From: Acidimicrobiales bacterium | GTDB lineage: Bacteria > Actinomycetota > Acidimicrobiia > Acidimicrobiales > JABEUL01 | Assembly: GCA_013044465.1 (NCBI GenBank) | Contig: JABEUL010000303.1 | Coordinates: forward strand, 1 to 6,713 | Length of the DNA: 6,713 bases | Reading direction: 5' to 3' | Shown here: positions 1-6,451 of the stretch, in pieces | How positions within the stretch are numbered: position 1 is the stretch's first letter | Layout: the number at the start of each line of letters is the position of its first letter | Notes under the pieces: model-generated | Told to the model about the DNA's origin: nothing | Database searches by the model: none | Seen by the model: the letters and a program-made list of their open reading frames with translations, nothing else | Position numbers and translations under genes: made by a program

Positions 1-620
1 CAATTATTTCAGGTCCCTTAAGCGGCGATGCCTTAGCCAAGGGAAGATCACTATTTGCAAATAGATTGGGAGAGCAAGTTGCCAGTTCAATTTTCGATCT
101 CGTTGATGATCCGACAGATTTAAGAACATACGGCGCACAACGAATGGATGCAGAAGGAATTGCATGCAGAAGGGTTCCGTTGATCTCAAAGGGTGTTCTA
201 GAGGGCTTTTTACACTCATCAGAATCAGCCAGAAGGTGTAACTCACAAACTACAGGCTCTGCGATCAGAGGGGGATATGCCACGACTCCTGGAGTTGGAC
301 CAAGAGCGCTGACACTTACTCCTGGGAAAAAGAGTAATGAAGAGATTGTCAAAAACATAGATTCGGGCATTCTTGTCCAATCAATCACAGGAGTACATTC
401 GGGAGTAAATCCCATAAGTGGTGATGTGTCAGTTGGTGCTGAGGGCGTACTCATTGAAAATGGTTCTCTGTCAACCCCAGTTAGAGAGGCTACTATTGCC
501 TCAACGTTGCAGAAGATGCTGCTCGATGTTGTTGAAGTCGGCAACGATGGAACTTGGCTCCCGGGATCAGCTAATGGTGTGACCCTTGCAATTGGAACAA
601 TGTCACTAAGTGGTGCCTAA
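1..620 (+). CDS. TldE/PmbA-type metallopeptidase-like protein, C-terminal part (5' end outside window)
   Basis: The frame is open from base 3 and ends at TAA 618-620, giving about 205 residues; the N-terminal half lies before the window. The segment has the hallmarks of the TldD/TldE C-terminal domain: a KGRSLFANRLGEQVAS-like stretch, a DDP...YGAQRMDAEG...G.L..FLHS segment (a cap/strand region of the family), and the closing region with SGVNPISGDVS, IENG and PVREATIA. TldD proteins have a CGK-type cysteine motif near their C-terminus that helps bind metal. None is seen here (the matching spot reads TGVHSG), which favours the TldE/PmbA partner over the catalytic TldD. In characterised bacteria TldD and TldE form a heteromeric protease that trims unfolded or modified peptides such as microcin precursors, so a tldD gene is expected just upstream, outside the window. 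The HExxxH region cannot be examined. The end overlaps the next gene, suggesting co-transcription. Confidence 0.9.
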   Translation, partial: IISGPLSGDALAKGRSLFANRLGEQVASSIFDLVDDPTDLRTYGAQRMDAEGIACRRVPLISKGVLEGFLHSSESARRCNSQTTGSAIRGGYATTPGVGPRALTLTPGKKSNEEIVKNIDSGILVQSITGVHSGVNPISGDVSVGAEGVLIENGSLSTPVREATIASTLQKMLLDVVEVGNDGTWLPGSANGVTLAIGTMSLSGA

Positions 621-1341
621 AGCTTCTTTCATCCATGAGCTTGAATTGGAGCTCAGGGCTTTTCACCCGCATCTAAACGAGCCAAAAAATAACAGATCCT
701 GGAGAGTAGATTGCCATAGCCACACAATGTACTCAGGCGATTCAACTACTACGTTAGAAGAAATTGAAAACTATGTATTGGCAAGCAAACTCGATGTGGT
801 CTGTATCACTGACCACGGCACAGTAAGAGGAGCATTGAAACTCCAGAAAAGTTTGGATATCAAAGTAATTGTTGGGCAGGAGTGTAAAACCAGTGTCGGC
901 GAAGTGATTGGACTTTTTCTAAAAGAGCGCATCCCGCCGGGCCTTTCTCCCAAAGACTGCGCTATTGAGATAAGAAAGCAGGGCGGGTTGGTTTCCATTC
1001 CTCACCCATTTGATCCTATGAGGCATGCCTTAGGTGACAGTGAGCTTTACTCTTTACTGTCCCTTGGGCTAGTGGATGTGATTGAAGTTTTAAATTCCAA
1101 ATCCTCACTAACTTCAGCTAGACAAAAGGCTCAAAATATTGCCGAGGAATTCTCCCTCGGTCAAGTTTCAGGAAGCGATGCCCACGTGCCACAAGCCTTC
1201 GGAGCAAGTTACGTGGAAATGCCCCAATTTGAAAGCGCCCAAAGTTTCAAGGAAAATCTCAAGCAAGCAAGAATTGTGGGGCATTTCTTTGATCCGCCTA
1301 GAACTTGGAGCCCAAGGATTGTACCTTCTACTAAAAACTAG
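610..1341 (+). CDS. PHP-domain metal-dependent phosphoesterase
   Basis: 243-residue cytosolic hydrolase of the PHP superfamily, the fold shared with TrpH/YciV-type nucleases/phosphatases, histidinol phosphatase and the DNA polymerase III PHP domain. The metal-binding motifs occur in order: DCHSHT at 34-39 (HxH), ITDHG at 66-70, GQE at 89-91, IPHPFD at 130-135 and GSDAH at 188-192. The IPPGLSP...GG.VSIPHPFDP..R arrangement and the GSDAH end match the stand-alone PHP plus PHP-associated C-terminal type, and the length is normal. All expected ligands are present, so it should be active; the substrate (nucleotide, short RNA or sugar phosphate) cannot be told. I chose GTG 610 because the next ATG (727) falls after the essential HxH; a second GTG at 613 or TTG at 646 is possible. 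No good ribosome binding site is seen, and the 11-base overlap with the preceding gene suggests translational coupling. Its stop overlaps that of the convergent dehydrogenase. Confidence 0.9.
   Translation: MVPKASFIHELELELRAFHPHLNEPKNNRSWRVDCHSHTMYSGDSTTTLEEIENYVLASKLDVVCITDHGTVRGALKLQKSLDIKVIVGQECKTSVGEVIGLFLKERIPPGLSPKDCAIEIRKQGGLVSIPHPFDPMRHALGDSELYSLLSLGLVDVIEVLNSKSSLTSARQKAQNIAEEFSLGQVSGSDAHVPQAFGASYVEMPQFESAQSFKENLKQARIVGHFFDPPRTWSPRIVPSTKN
1338..1341. other. Shared CTAG palindrome forming both stop codons of convergent genes
   Basis: TAG at 1339-1341 ends the plus-strand PHP gene, and the complement of CTA at 1338-1340 is the TAG that ends the minus-strand SDR. The two coding regions therefore overlap tail to tail by four bases. 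No room is left for a terminator between them; each transcript must end inside the other gene or continue as antisense RNA. Confidence 0.95.
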
Positions 1342-2105
1342 GTGATCCCACCGGAGGGAACTACAAGTGCTCCCCCATCAACTTCGAGGGTTGCCCCGGT
1401 TGTCCATCCCGAAGCGTCACTCAACAAAAATACTGCTGTCTTGGCAATATCTGAGGGTTCGCCAATTCTTCTAAGTGGGAGCCTCTTTGCAACTGCTTCT
1501 TCATTGGTTTCCCAAAGTGCCTTGGCAAAGGCAGTACGAATTAAACCAGGGGCTATTGCATTGACTCGAACTTTAGGTCCCATCTCCCCAGCCATCTGCC
1601 GTGTCATATGAATAACTGCTGCTTTTGTCACATTGTAATAACCAATTCCCCACTCCACAGAAAGCCCACCGACAGAAGCCATGTTAAGAACTACGCCCCC
1701 ATTTTCTCTCATAAAACCGTGCCAGCAAGCTTGCGTCCAGGCAAGGACTCCTTCTTGATTTACTTGAACGGTCTTTGATGCCCTTGATTCATCAATATCC
1801 ATTAACTGGCCGAAGTAAGGGTTAGTAGCTGCGTTATTTACCAGTAGGTCAAGTGAGGAAAATCTCAACAGAACGGCTTCAACTGCTGCCCTGCCTGCCT
1901 CTGGGTCCCCAGTATTAGCAGCAAATGTGGCCACCGATTCGCCTGTTGGGTCGATCTCTTGAGCAGCTTGTTTGAGAGAGTCTAGCTTCCGGGAAACAAT
2001 CATAACCTTGGCCCCAGATTCAACCATGAGTTTGGCAATTTCTAAGCCAATACCCCTTGATCCACCAGTCACAAGCCCAACTTTGCCGTCTAATCGTATG
2101 TCCAT
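1338..2105 (-). CDS. DHRS4-like short-chain dehydrogenase/reductase (SDR)
   Basis: 255-residue classical SDR, a single Rossmann-fold NAD(P)-dependent oxidoreductase, complete and of typical length. The cofactor motif TGGSRGIG is at 13-20; Arg17 and the SRK at 38-40 after the second strand favour NADP(H). NNAA is at 90-93. The catalytic tetrad is Asn116, Ser144, Tyr157 and Lys161 (YNVTK). The post-catalytic NAIAPGLIRT is at 182-191 and a C-terminal TGATLEVDGG follows. The NAATNP and APGLIRTAFAKALW segments closely resemble the DHRS4 carbonyl reductase group, so reduction of a ketone, retinal-like or 3-oxoacyl substrate is likely; a FabG-like role cannot be excluded and the substrate is unknown. 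The start is ATG (complement of 2103-2105) with a weak AGGG nine bases upstream. It is transcribed divergently from the DUF255 gene and convergently with the PHP gene. Confidence 0.93.
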   Translation of the reverse strand: MDIRLDGKVGLVTGGSRGIGLEIAKLMVESGAKVMIVSRKLDSLKQAAQEIDPTGESVATFAANTGDPEAGRAAVEAVLLRFSSLDLLVNNAATNPYFGQLMDIDESRASKTVQVNQEGVLAWTQACWHGFMRENGGVVLNMASVGGLSVEWGIGYYNVTKAAVIHMTRQMAGEMGPKVRVNAIAPGLIRTAFAKALWETNEEAVAKRLPLRRIGEPSDIAKTAVFLLSDASGWTTGATLEVDGGALVVPSGGIT

Positions 2106-2160
2106 ATAGGACTACCCTAGAGGATAAGTCTCTCCATCTGAGGCATTTTGCGACAATATT
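2106..2160. promoter_or_regulatory. Divergent promoter region between the SDR and DUF255 genes
   Basis: This 55-base spacer separates two divergent starts and so must carry or overlap promoters for both. No hexamer pair close to a sigma-70 consensus stands out. GACAAT at 2152-2157 matches four of six -10 positions but is too close to the ATG at 2161 to serve it normally. On the plus strand the only purine-rich element is GAGG at 2140-2143, 17 bases before the ATG, which is too far to be a normal ribosome binding site, so the plus gene may use a leaderless or weak start. No clear operator palindrome is seen. Confidence 0.4.
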
Positions 2161-4218
2161 ATGAATCAGCTTCACTTAGCCATAAGCCCCTACCTCCTCC
2201 AGCATGCCGACAACCCAGTTGAGTGGCACCTTTGGGGACAAGAAGCACTTTTGGAGGCAGAGGAAAGAGATGTGCCAGTTTTGATCTCTATTGGCTACTC
2301 AGCTTGCCACTGGTGTCACGTAATGGCCCACGAGTCCTTTGAAGACCATGGCACCGCCAATTTAATGAACCAATACTTTGTAAATATCAAAATCGATCGA
2401 GAAGAGTATCCCCAAGTCGATGCACTTTATATGGAGGCTGCTCTCGCCATGAATGGGCATGGTGGATGGCCGCTCACAATCTTTGCCCTTCCTGATGGGT
2501 CCCCTTTTTATGCAGGAACTTACTATCCAAATAGGCCAAGAGGTGGCATGCCCTCTTTTATCCAGGTAATTGGAGCAATACATTCTGCCTGGGAAAACAA
2601 GAAAGAGGAGCTTTTTAAAGAGGCCCGGGTGTTAGGTGAGGCAATAGCAAGAAGAACCCAAATCCCAGAGATGCTTTCACTAAACAGTGAACTAGGGGCT
2701 CAAGAAAGTGAAACCGGGATCAAAGATGACATCTATAAAACACTGTCCAATAGATTCGCATCTCAGGTGGACTCCACTTATGGAGGTTTTGGAAACGGAC
2801 CCAAGTTCCCAATGGCCCTGCAGGTCGAGCTCTGCTTACGCATTGGAAGCACCAGTGCAGATTCTACAGTTTTAAACTTTGGCTTACATGCTTTAGATGC
2901 AATGAGCTCTGGAGGATTGTTTGATCATATAAACGGAGGCTTTTTTAGATACTGTGTCGATGAGACTTGGAGTGTTCCTCATTTTGAAAAGATGTTGTAT
3001 GACCAGGCAATGTTGCTTCCAATTTACTTACACGGCTATCTCTTAACAGGTCAGGAAAAATACTTGTATGTGATTGAAGAAACTATTTCTTTTGTCACCG
3101 AGAAGCTTTTTTTAGAATCAGGTGGAATTGCAGCCTCTCTTGATGCTGACACCAATGGAGTTGAAGGTGCGACTTATACCTGGAGGGAAGATGAAGTTAA
3201 AGTACTTCTGAATGACCCGGACTTAATTTCTCTAGTGTGTCAGTTCTGGTCAATTTCCAAAAAAGGCAACTTCGAGAAAACAAATGTGTTGCGACGACCA
3301 AATACGGATCCTCTCTTTCCTATTCCCGAGGAGATCCTATTGGCCAAGGACAAAATGAAAGCCGCGGTTTCACAAAGACCCCAACCCGGGATTGATGACA
3401 AGTCAATTTTGGAATGGAACGCCATGTGGATTAGCGCACTGTGCCAATGCTCGATTTCCCTTGGAAATAAAACCTGGTCGGATTTAGCCTGTAAAACCGG
3501 GAAGTTCGTATTGGATAATCTGAGAGATAAAAGTGGCAAGTGGCTAAGAGCCACCAGGGGTGGGACACTGTCGCAAGCAGTTGCCACTTCTGCCGACATT
3601 GCTTGGCTAATCGATGCAATGACAAGGCTATATGAGCTAACTGGAGAAGATCTTTGGTTAGACGAAGCACTTAAAGCTTCGAAGTACTTAGAGGTCAATT
3701 ATTTTGATCCAGTTTCCAACTCACTCAAACTTGCTTCATTAGCTGAGGCACTTCTTGTTGAGAATGTAAATGATTACTTTGACAACGTGACACCTTCAGC
3801 AAATTCAACTGCATCAAGTGCGCTTTTAAGGCTTCACCAGATAACTGGGAAATTAGAACTAAGGGAGTTGGCAGTCAAGCTAATTAGGCCCTATTCACAA
3901 ATAGTAAATGAAAGTCCAAGTGCTTTTTGTCAGTTGCTCATTGCAAATGATCTGACCACAAATGGCTCAATAGAGATAGTAATTCCAGGTGGCGAAGGTA
4001 ATTTTACACAAGTCCTCAAGGAGTTTCTTATTCCAAATGCCATTATCCTATTGGGCGGAGATGCAAAATCCACTCCTTTACTAACCGAGAGAGTGCCTGG
4101 ATTTGCCTACATCTGTCACGACGGCACATGTGACCTCCCGGCAGGAGACGAAGAGAGCTTTTTATCGCAGTTAATAGCACTTGGTAGGATTAAAGCTGTG
4201 CCAAGAGCGCAAATCTAA
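2161..4218 (+). CDS. DUF255 thioredoxin-domain protein (YyaL/SPATA20 family)
   Basis: Complete 685-residue member of the DUF255 family (COG1331; YyaL in Bacillus, SPATA20 in mammals), of normal length. The N-terminus SPYLLQHADNPVEWHLWG (9-26) is the family signature. A thioredoxin fold follows with the redox pair CHWC at 49-52 and the cis-proline loop GGWPLT at 101-106. The rest is an alpha/alpha-toroid like that of N-acylglucosamine 2-epimerases and six-hairpin glycosidases, with conserved patches GGFGNGPKFP (about 206-215), GGLFDH..GGFFRY...W.VPHFEKMLYDQA (about 251-283), SLDADTNGVEGATYTW (about 326-341) and DDKSILEWNAMW (about 412-423). No signal peptide is visible, so it is probably cytosolic. 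Biochemical function is not established for the family; a redox role is suggested by CxxC, and carbohydrate binding by the toroid. The ATG at 2161 places the signature at residue 9, as expected. It leads the unknown gene at 4228, nine bases downstream. Confidence 0.95.
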   Translation: MNQLHLAISPYLLQHADNPVEWHLWGQEALLEAEERDVPVLISIGYSACHWCHVMAHESFEDHGTANLMNQYFVNIKIDREEYPQVDALYMEAALAMNGHGGWPLTIFALPDGSPFYAGTYYPNRPRGGMPSFIQVIGAIHSAWENKKEELFKEARVLGEAIARRTQIPEMLSLNSELGAQESETGIKDDIYKTLSNRFASQVDSTYGGFGNGPKFPMALQVELCLRIGSTSADSTVLNFGLHALDAMSSGGLFDHINGGFFRYCVDETWSVPHFEKMLYDQAMLLPIYLHGYLLTGQEKYLYVIEETISFVTEKLFLESGGIAASLDADTNGVEGATYTWREDEVKVLLNDPDLISLVCQFWSISKKGNFEKTNVLRRPNTDPLFPIPEEILLAKDKMKAAVSQRPQPGIDDKSILEWNAMWISALCQCSISLGNKTWSDLACKTGKFVLDNLRDKSGKWLRATRGGTLSQAVATSADIAWLIDAMTRLYELTGEDLWLDEALKASKYLEVNYFDPVSNSLKLASLAEALLVENVNDYFDNVTPSANSTASSALLRLHQITGKLELRELAVKLIRPYSQIVNESPSAFCQLLIANDLTTNGSIEIVIPGGEGNFTQVLKEFLIPNAIILLGGDAKSTPLLTERVPGFAYICHDGTCDLPAGDEESFLSQLIALGRIKAVPRAQI

Positions 4219-4227
4219 GTAGTTAAG

Positions 4228-4893
4228 ATGAGCACGCTGCAAAAAGTAGATAGTCCAAGAACCCACCAACGCAAGAGACCAGGCGAAAAGCTGTGCATTC
4301 TTGTGGCGGGCCCGGGTGAGTGCATAGCAATTGATATGGCATCAGGAGTCTTGATTCGATCAGTTCTTCCAGATTCGATCCAAGCCATGTGTGGTTCATA
4401 CGAACTTGTTGAAGCTAACAAAAGACCAGCTCTGGAGCCTAAGGACCCTAGTCGACCAGAGGCTGTTCGCTTGGAAGGAAATGTAAACCTGACCGGCAAA
4501 AGGGTAAGGCGCAGAAGAGCTCACCGGATAATCAGACCACTTTTGGCCCCAAAGAGTTTGCCTGTGCTTGGCTTTAGAGGACCAGCTGCAAGCTACTGGA
4601 CACTATCTGGAAACCACCCATCAGTGACTATTGTTGCTCCTGATCGAGGTCCACTAATGCTCTCGAGAAAAGACGGGAGTGTGTGGATCAGATTCGGAAT
4701 GGGTCGGAACGTAGAGGAATTACCTGTAGTTGATCCACGGATTTCGTCGACAGTTAAAGCAAATGGAGCCACCAGAATGGGTGGAAAACATCTCTACCAA
4801 GTTCTTGGGTGGAAGCCAAAGCTCATAGTCATTGCACTTTCAATGCCCCTCGATGGATACTGTTACAAAACTGTTGTGGGTTTACTACCTTAG
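4228..4893 (+). CDS. Conserved-looking hypothetical protein, basic
   Basis: 221 residues, no family recognised with confidence. The N-terminal 20 residues are polar and basic. A beta-rich segment follows (KLCILVAGPGECIAIDMASGV, 21-41), then a proline-rich acidic/basic linker (about 65-83), an arginine cluster at 91-100 (KRVRRRRAHR) leading into IIRPLLAP, and then VLGFRGPAASYWTLSG (113-128) followed by a SVTIV strand. No transmembrane helix, signal peptide or catalytic motif is evident. The arginine cluster could bind nucleic acid or phosphate, but this is only inference. The GFRGPA.SYW region has the look of a conserved core, and the style recalls uncharacterised proteins of Actinomycetota. 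It starts at ATG nine bases after the DUF255 stop, with no clear ribosome binding site, so it is probably co-transcribed with that gene and may share its function. Codon use resembles its neighbours, which argues that it is a real gene. Confidence 0.85.
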   Translation: MSTLQKVDSPRTHQRKRPGEKLCILVAGPGECIAIDMASGVLIRSVLPDSIQAMCGSYELVEANKRPALEPKDPSRPEAVRLEGNVNLTGKRVRRRRAHRIIRPLLAPKSLPVLGFRGPAASYWTLSGNHPSVTIVAPDRGPLMLSRKDGSVWIRFGMGRNVEELPVVDPRISSTVKANGATRMGGKHLYQVLGWKPKLIVIALSMPLDGYCYKTVVGLLP

Positions 4894-4985
4894 AATTGAA
4901 ACGTTTCTCCAAGTTGAATTAAGGTACAAATCTCGTCACAAAATTCAGTAAGGCCGCTTCAGATATTTGGAGACAATAGATGCCT
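4894..4985. other. Intergenic AT-rich start of the gap, with a GAAACGTTTC palindrome
   Basis: This stretch follows the hypothetical gene. GAAACGTTTC at 4898-4907 is a perfect ten-base palindrome without a loop, five bases past the stop; it is too short and lacks a T-run, so it is not a convincing terminator. No other structured element is seen. Confidence 0.4.
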
Positions 4986-5174
4986 TCACTTATCTTTGAC
5001 ACTACTCTCGGCGTTTTTAATTTTACCGGATAGATATTCGACAGCGACCAACTCTCTGCAATCAAATGCCAGTATTCTCATTAGGTGAACTTCAATTGAG
5101 TTAGGGACGAAGGGCAAGACAACAGTTTGTCGCAATGCGTCATATTCGTCTGCACATATAAGCTCCGCGGCCAT
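4986..5174 (-). CDS. Possible small ORF, 62 residues, function unknown
   Basis: An ATG (complement of 5172-5174) opens 62 codons ending at TGA (4986-4988). Its upstream sequence on the minus strand carries AGGAAGG (complement of 5179-5185), whose AGGA core is seven bases from the start; this is one of the two best ribosome binding sites in the window. The product begins MAAELICADEYDALRQ, is mixed acidic and hydrophobic and ends with a charged KNAESSVKDK tail; no family is recognised. An in-frame stop lies just upstream, so the frame does not extend. It is on the same strand as the AbiE-like genes, about 550 bases downstream of them. It could be a real small gene, a remnant of a larger one, or chance. 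Confidence 0.3.
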   Translation of the reverse strand: MAAELICADEYDALRQTVVLPFVPNSIEVHLMRILAFDCRELVAVEYLSGKIKNAESSVKDK

Positions 5175-5692
5175 TCGACCTTCCTAAGTAGTCTCAATAA
5201 GTTCGTGTGCAACAGAGGCATGTTTATAATCTTTGATAGATTGGCTCTTCCATTAGCTACTGGCAACTGGAGTCAAATAGCGAATCCCAATAAAACTATA
5301 AAAGAAATTTGCTGTCAAAGAGAATTAGGCATGAGATGCCAATCCCTTGAGCTAAAAGTAGTTTCGATAATCGAAATTCGCCAGTGCTTCAATTGACTTG
5401 GAAACTAAGGGATTTGATCTGTCGCAATACAACTGCGATAAATTTACCATCGGGTAACTATCAATGATTTAGGGTGTGGATATCAAGTCACTTTCTCTCA
5501 AAGACATACCTCTTGCTAGAGATCTACAGAGAATGCTGGCATGTCTGCATTATTATAGCTACAAATTATTATTGCGCTTGGCTGCCTAAACTTCCCAAAT
5601 CATGAGTGTACCCGATTTATTTCTGTAAATTCGATATGAATGACATGCAAATAATTTCGATAGTGTCAGATGCAAAAGCCGGGAAGAGTGCA
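5175..5692. other. Gene-poor AT-rich region, no convincing gene or RNA
   Basis: This stretch is visibly AT-rich (for example 20 G/C of 60 at 5281-5340). I see no tRNA T-arm, no protein-like frame of useful length, and no insertion-sequence ends. Short structures exist: a 15-base palindrome at 5362-5376, an inverted repeat GGCAT-GAG-ATGCC at 5328-5340, and a weak stem at 5420-5440. A TATAAT at 5225-5230 (+) lacks a matching -35. The stretch may be decayed accessory DNA; no function can be assigned. Confidence 0.5.
5362..5376. repeat. Perfect 15-base palindrome, TTTCGAT-A-ATCGAAA
   Basis: Seven-base arms flank one central A. The half-site TTTCGATA recurs at 5655-5662. It could be a binding site for a dimeric regulator, but it is not next to any gene start, so chance in AT-rich DNA remains likely. 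Confidence 0.45.
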
Positions 5693-5724
5693 CGAGATGC
5701 CATTAAAATTCCCAATGCGTCTCG
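5693..5724. terminator. Imperfect hairpin just downstream of the AbiEii-like gene
   Basis: Arms 5693-5704 and 5714-5724 pair over eleven base pairs with one bulged base (C at 5700 or 5701) and one G-T wobble, around a nine-base loop. The hairpin lies four bases past the stop of the minus-strand nucleotidyltransferase gene, where a transcript end is expected. No T-run follows on the minus strand, so it is not a canonical intrinsic terminator; it may stabilise the 3' end or slow transcription. Confidence 0.4.
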
Positions 5725-5728
5725 CCTC

Positions 5729-6451
5729 CTAAAATAAGTCGACGAGGATGCTGATTGCATCAACTGTTGTTTCACCAGCCGAAGGGCTTTCGGCCAAGTT
5801 TCTTAATACAGATGAAATGGCTGCAGGGTCACCTCTCTGCATCATGCGAAATATGTCTGCGGCATCCTTATCTATTACGCGACTGGCCCTAGTCCCATCG
5901 ATACGATCCTTGATCTTGTGCGCTTTGGCAATCAAGAGTGCTGGTATTCCGGCAACTTCGACAAGTATTGATCTTCTGTCCAATGGATCAAGGGACTCAA
6001 CCTTCATCGGCAAATGATCTAAAAGTGCTGCTTCAAGACCGACTGTCCTTCGAGCTGCACGATTGCCATGTACGCCAAGGCGCGCTCCACGCCTTCCACC
6101 GGACTGAGCTACACCATCAGGAACTATAAGATCGACAGGAATCATTATTTGGACTCCGTCAACTTCGGCTGGTGCCATCCATATTCCAGGTTGAAAACGA
6201 TCCTCGGATTGCAATTCAAAATTTGCGGCCCTCATCGCTTCTTCCAGGTGGGGCAAGTCGTTAAGTAGCGAAGGATTTATAGCAAGGTCACCGTCGGTAG
6301 TATAAGGTGCGATAGCGAGATCTCCTTCACCTGTATGTAGATATATTGCTTGGGCTCCACAGAGGATGATCGCATGTCCATGTGGAGCCAGTGCAAAAAA
6401 TGCGTCAAGTAAGATTTTCCGTGCCGCAACGTAACGTGGATCAAATTTCAC
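5729..6451 (-). CDS. AbiEii-like nucleotidyltransferase toxin (probable type IV toxin-antitoxin system)
   Basis: Complete 240-residue protein with a DNA-polymerase-beta-type nucleotidyltransferase fold. The motif GAQAIYL (32-38), a variant of the usual GS.., is followed by TTDGDLAI (51-58) with the DxD pair Asp53 and Asp55. A third carboxylate, Asp107, lies in IPVDLIV (104-110). A later patch has KAHKIKDR (176-183) and DKDAADIFRMM (194-204), matching the K-x-H/K..D..D segment of AbiEii/AbiGii toxins. In characterised AbiE systems the toxin uses GTP and halts growth, and the antitoxin represses the operon. The start is GTG (complement of 6449-6451) with AAAGGA seven bases upstream, a good ribosome binding site inside the preceding gene, which it overlaps by 11 bases. 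All three carboxylates are present, so it should be active. Its role as a toxin is inferred from family and neighbour. Confidence 0.8.
   Translation of the reverse strand: MKFDPRYVAARKILLDAFFALAPHGHAIILCGAQAIYLHTGEGDLAIAPYTTDGDLAINPSLLNDLPHLEEAMRAANFELQSEDRFQPGIWMAPAEVDGVQIMIPVDLIVPDGVAQSGGRRGARLGVHGNRAARRTVGLEAALLDHLPMKVESLDPLDRRSILVEVAGIPALLIAKAHKIKDRIDGTRASRVIDKDAADIFRMMQRGDPAAISSVLRNLAESPSAGETTVDAISILVDLF

Noticed and set aside
3240..3698. 152-codon open frame antisense to the DUF255 gene
   Set aside because: It lies wholly inside a clear, conserved coding region on the other strand, and its product is low-complexity and unlike any family.
5225..5230. Perfect TATAAT on the plus strand
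   Set aside because: The hexamer 17 bases upstream (TTCGTG) does not resemble a -35, the region is AT-rich, and no gene follows.
5127..5396. 89-codon plus-strand open frame in the gap
   Set aside because: No ribosome binding site, a cysteine-rich and unprotein-like product, and it overlaps the better-supported minus-strand small ORF.
5420..5440. TGTCGCA...TGCGATA stem with seven-base loop
   Set aside because: Seven pairs with one wobble and no T-run or adjacent gene end; this is expected by chance.
5476..5589. 37-codon GTG-started plus-strand frame with a helical, leucine-rich product
   Set aside because: The purine-rich stretch abuts the start with no proper spacing, and the frame is short enough to be chance.
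5333..5702. Nine-base repeat GAGATGCCA at 5333-5341 and 5694-5702, and TGTCGCAAT at 5128-5136 and 5420-5428
   Set aside because: One or two nine-base matches are expected by chance in a region this size; there is no regular spacing, so no CRISPR or iteron array.
4894..5728. tRNA gene or attachment site at the edge of the accessory segment
   Set aside because: I searched by eye for a TTCGANNC T-arm with pairing flanks and for a 3' CCA end and found none; no direct repeat pair suggesting att sites was seen.
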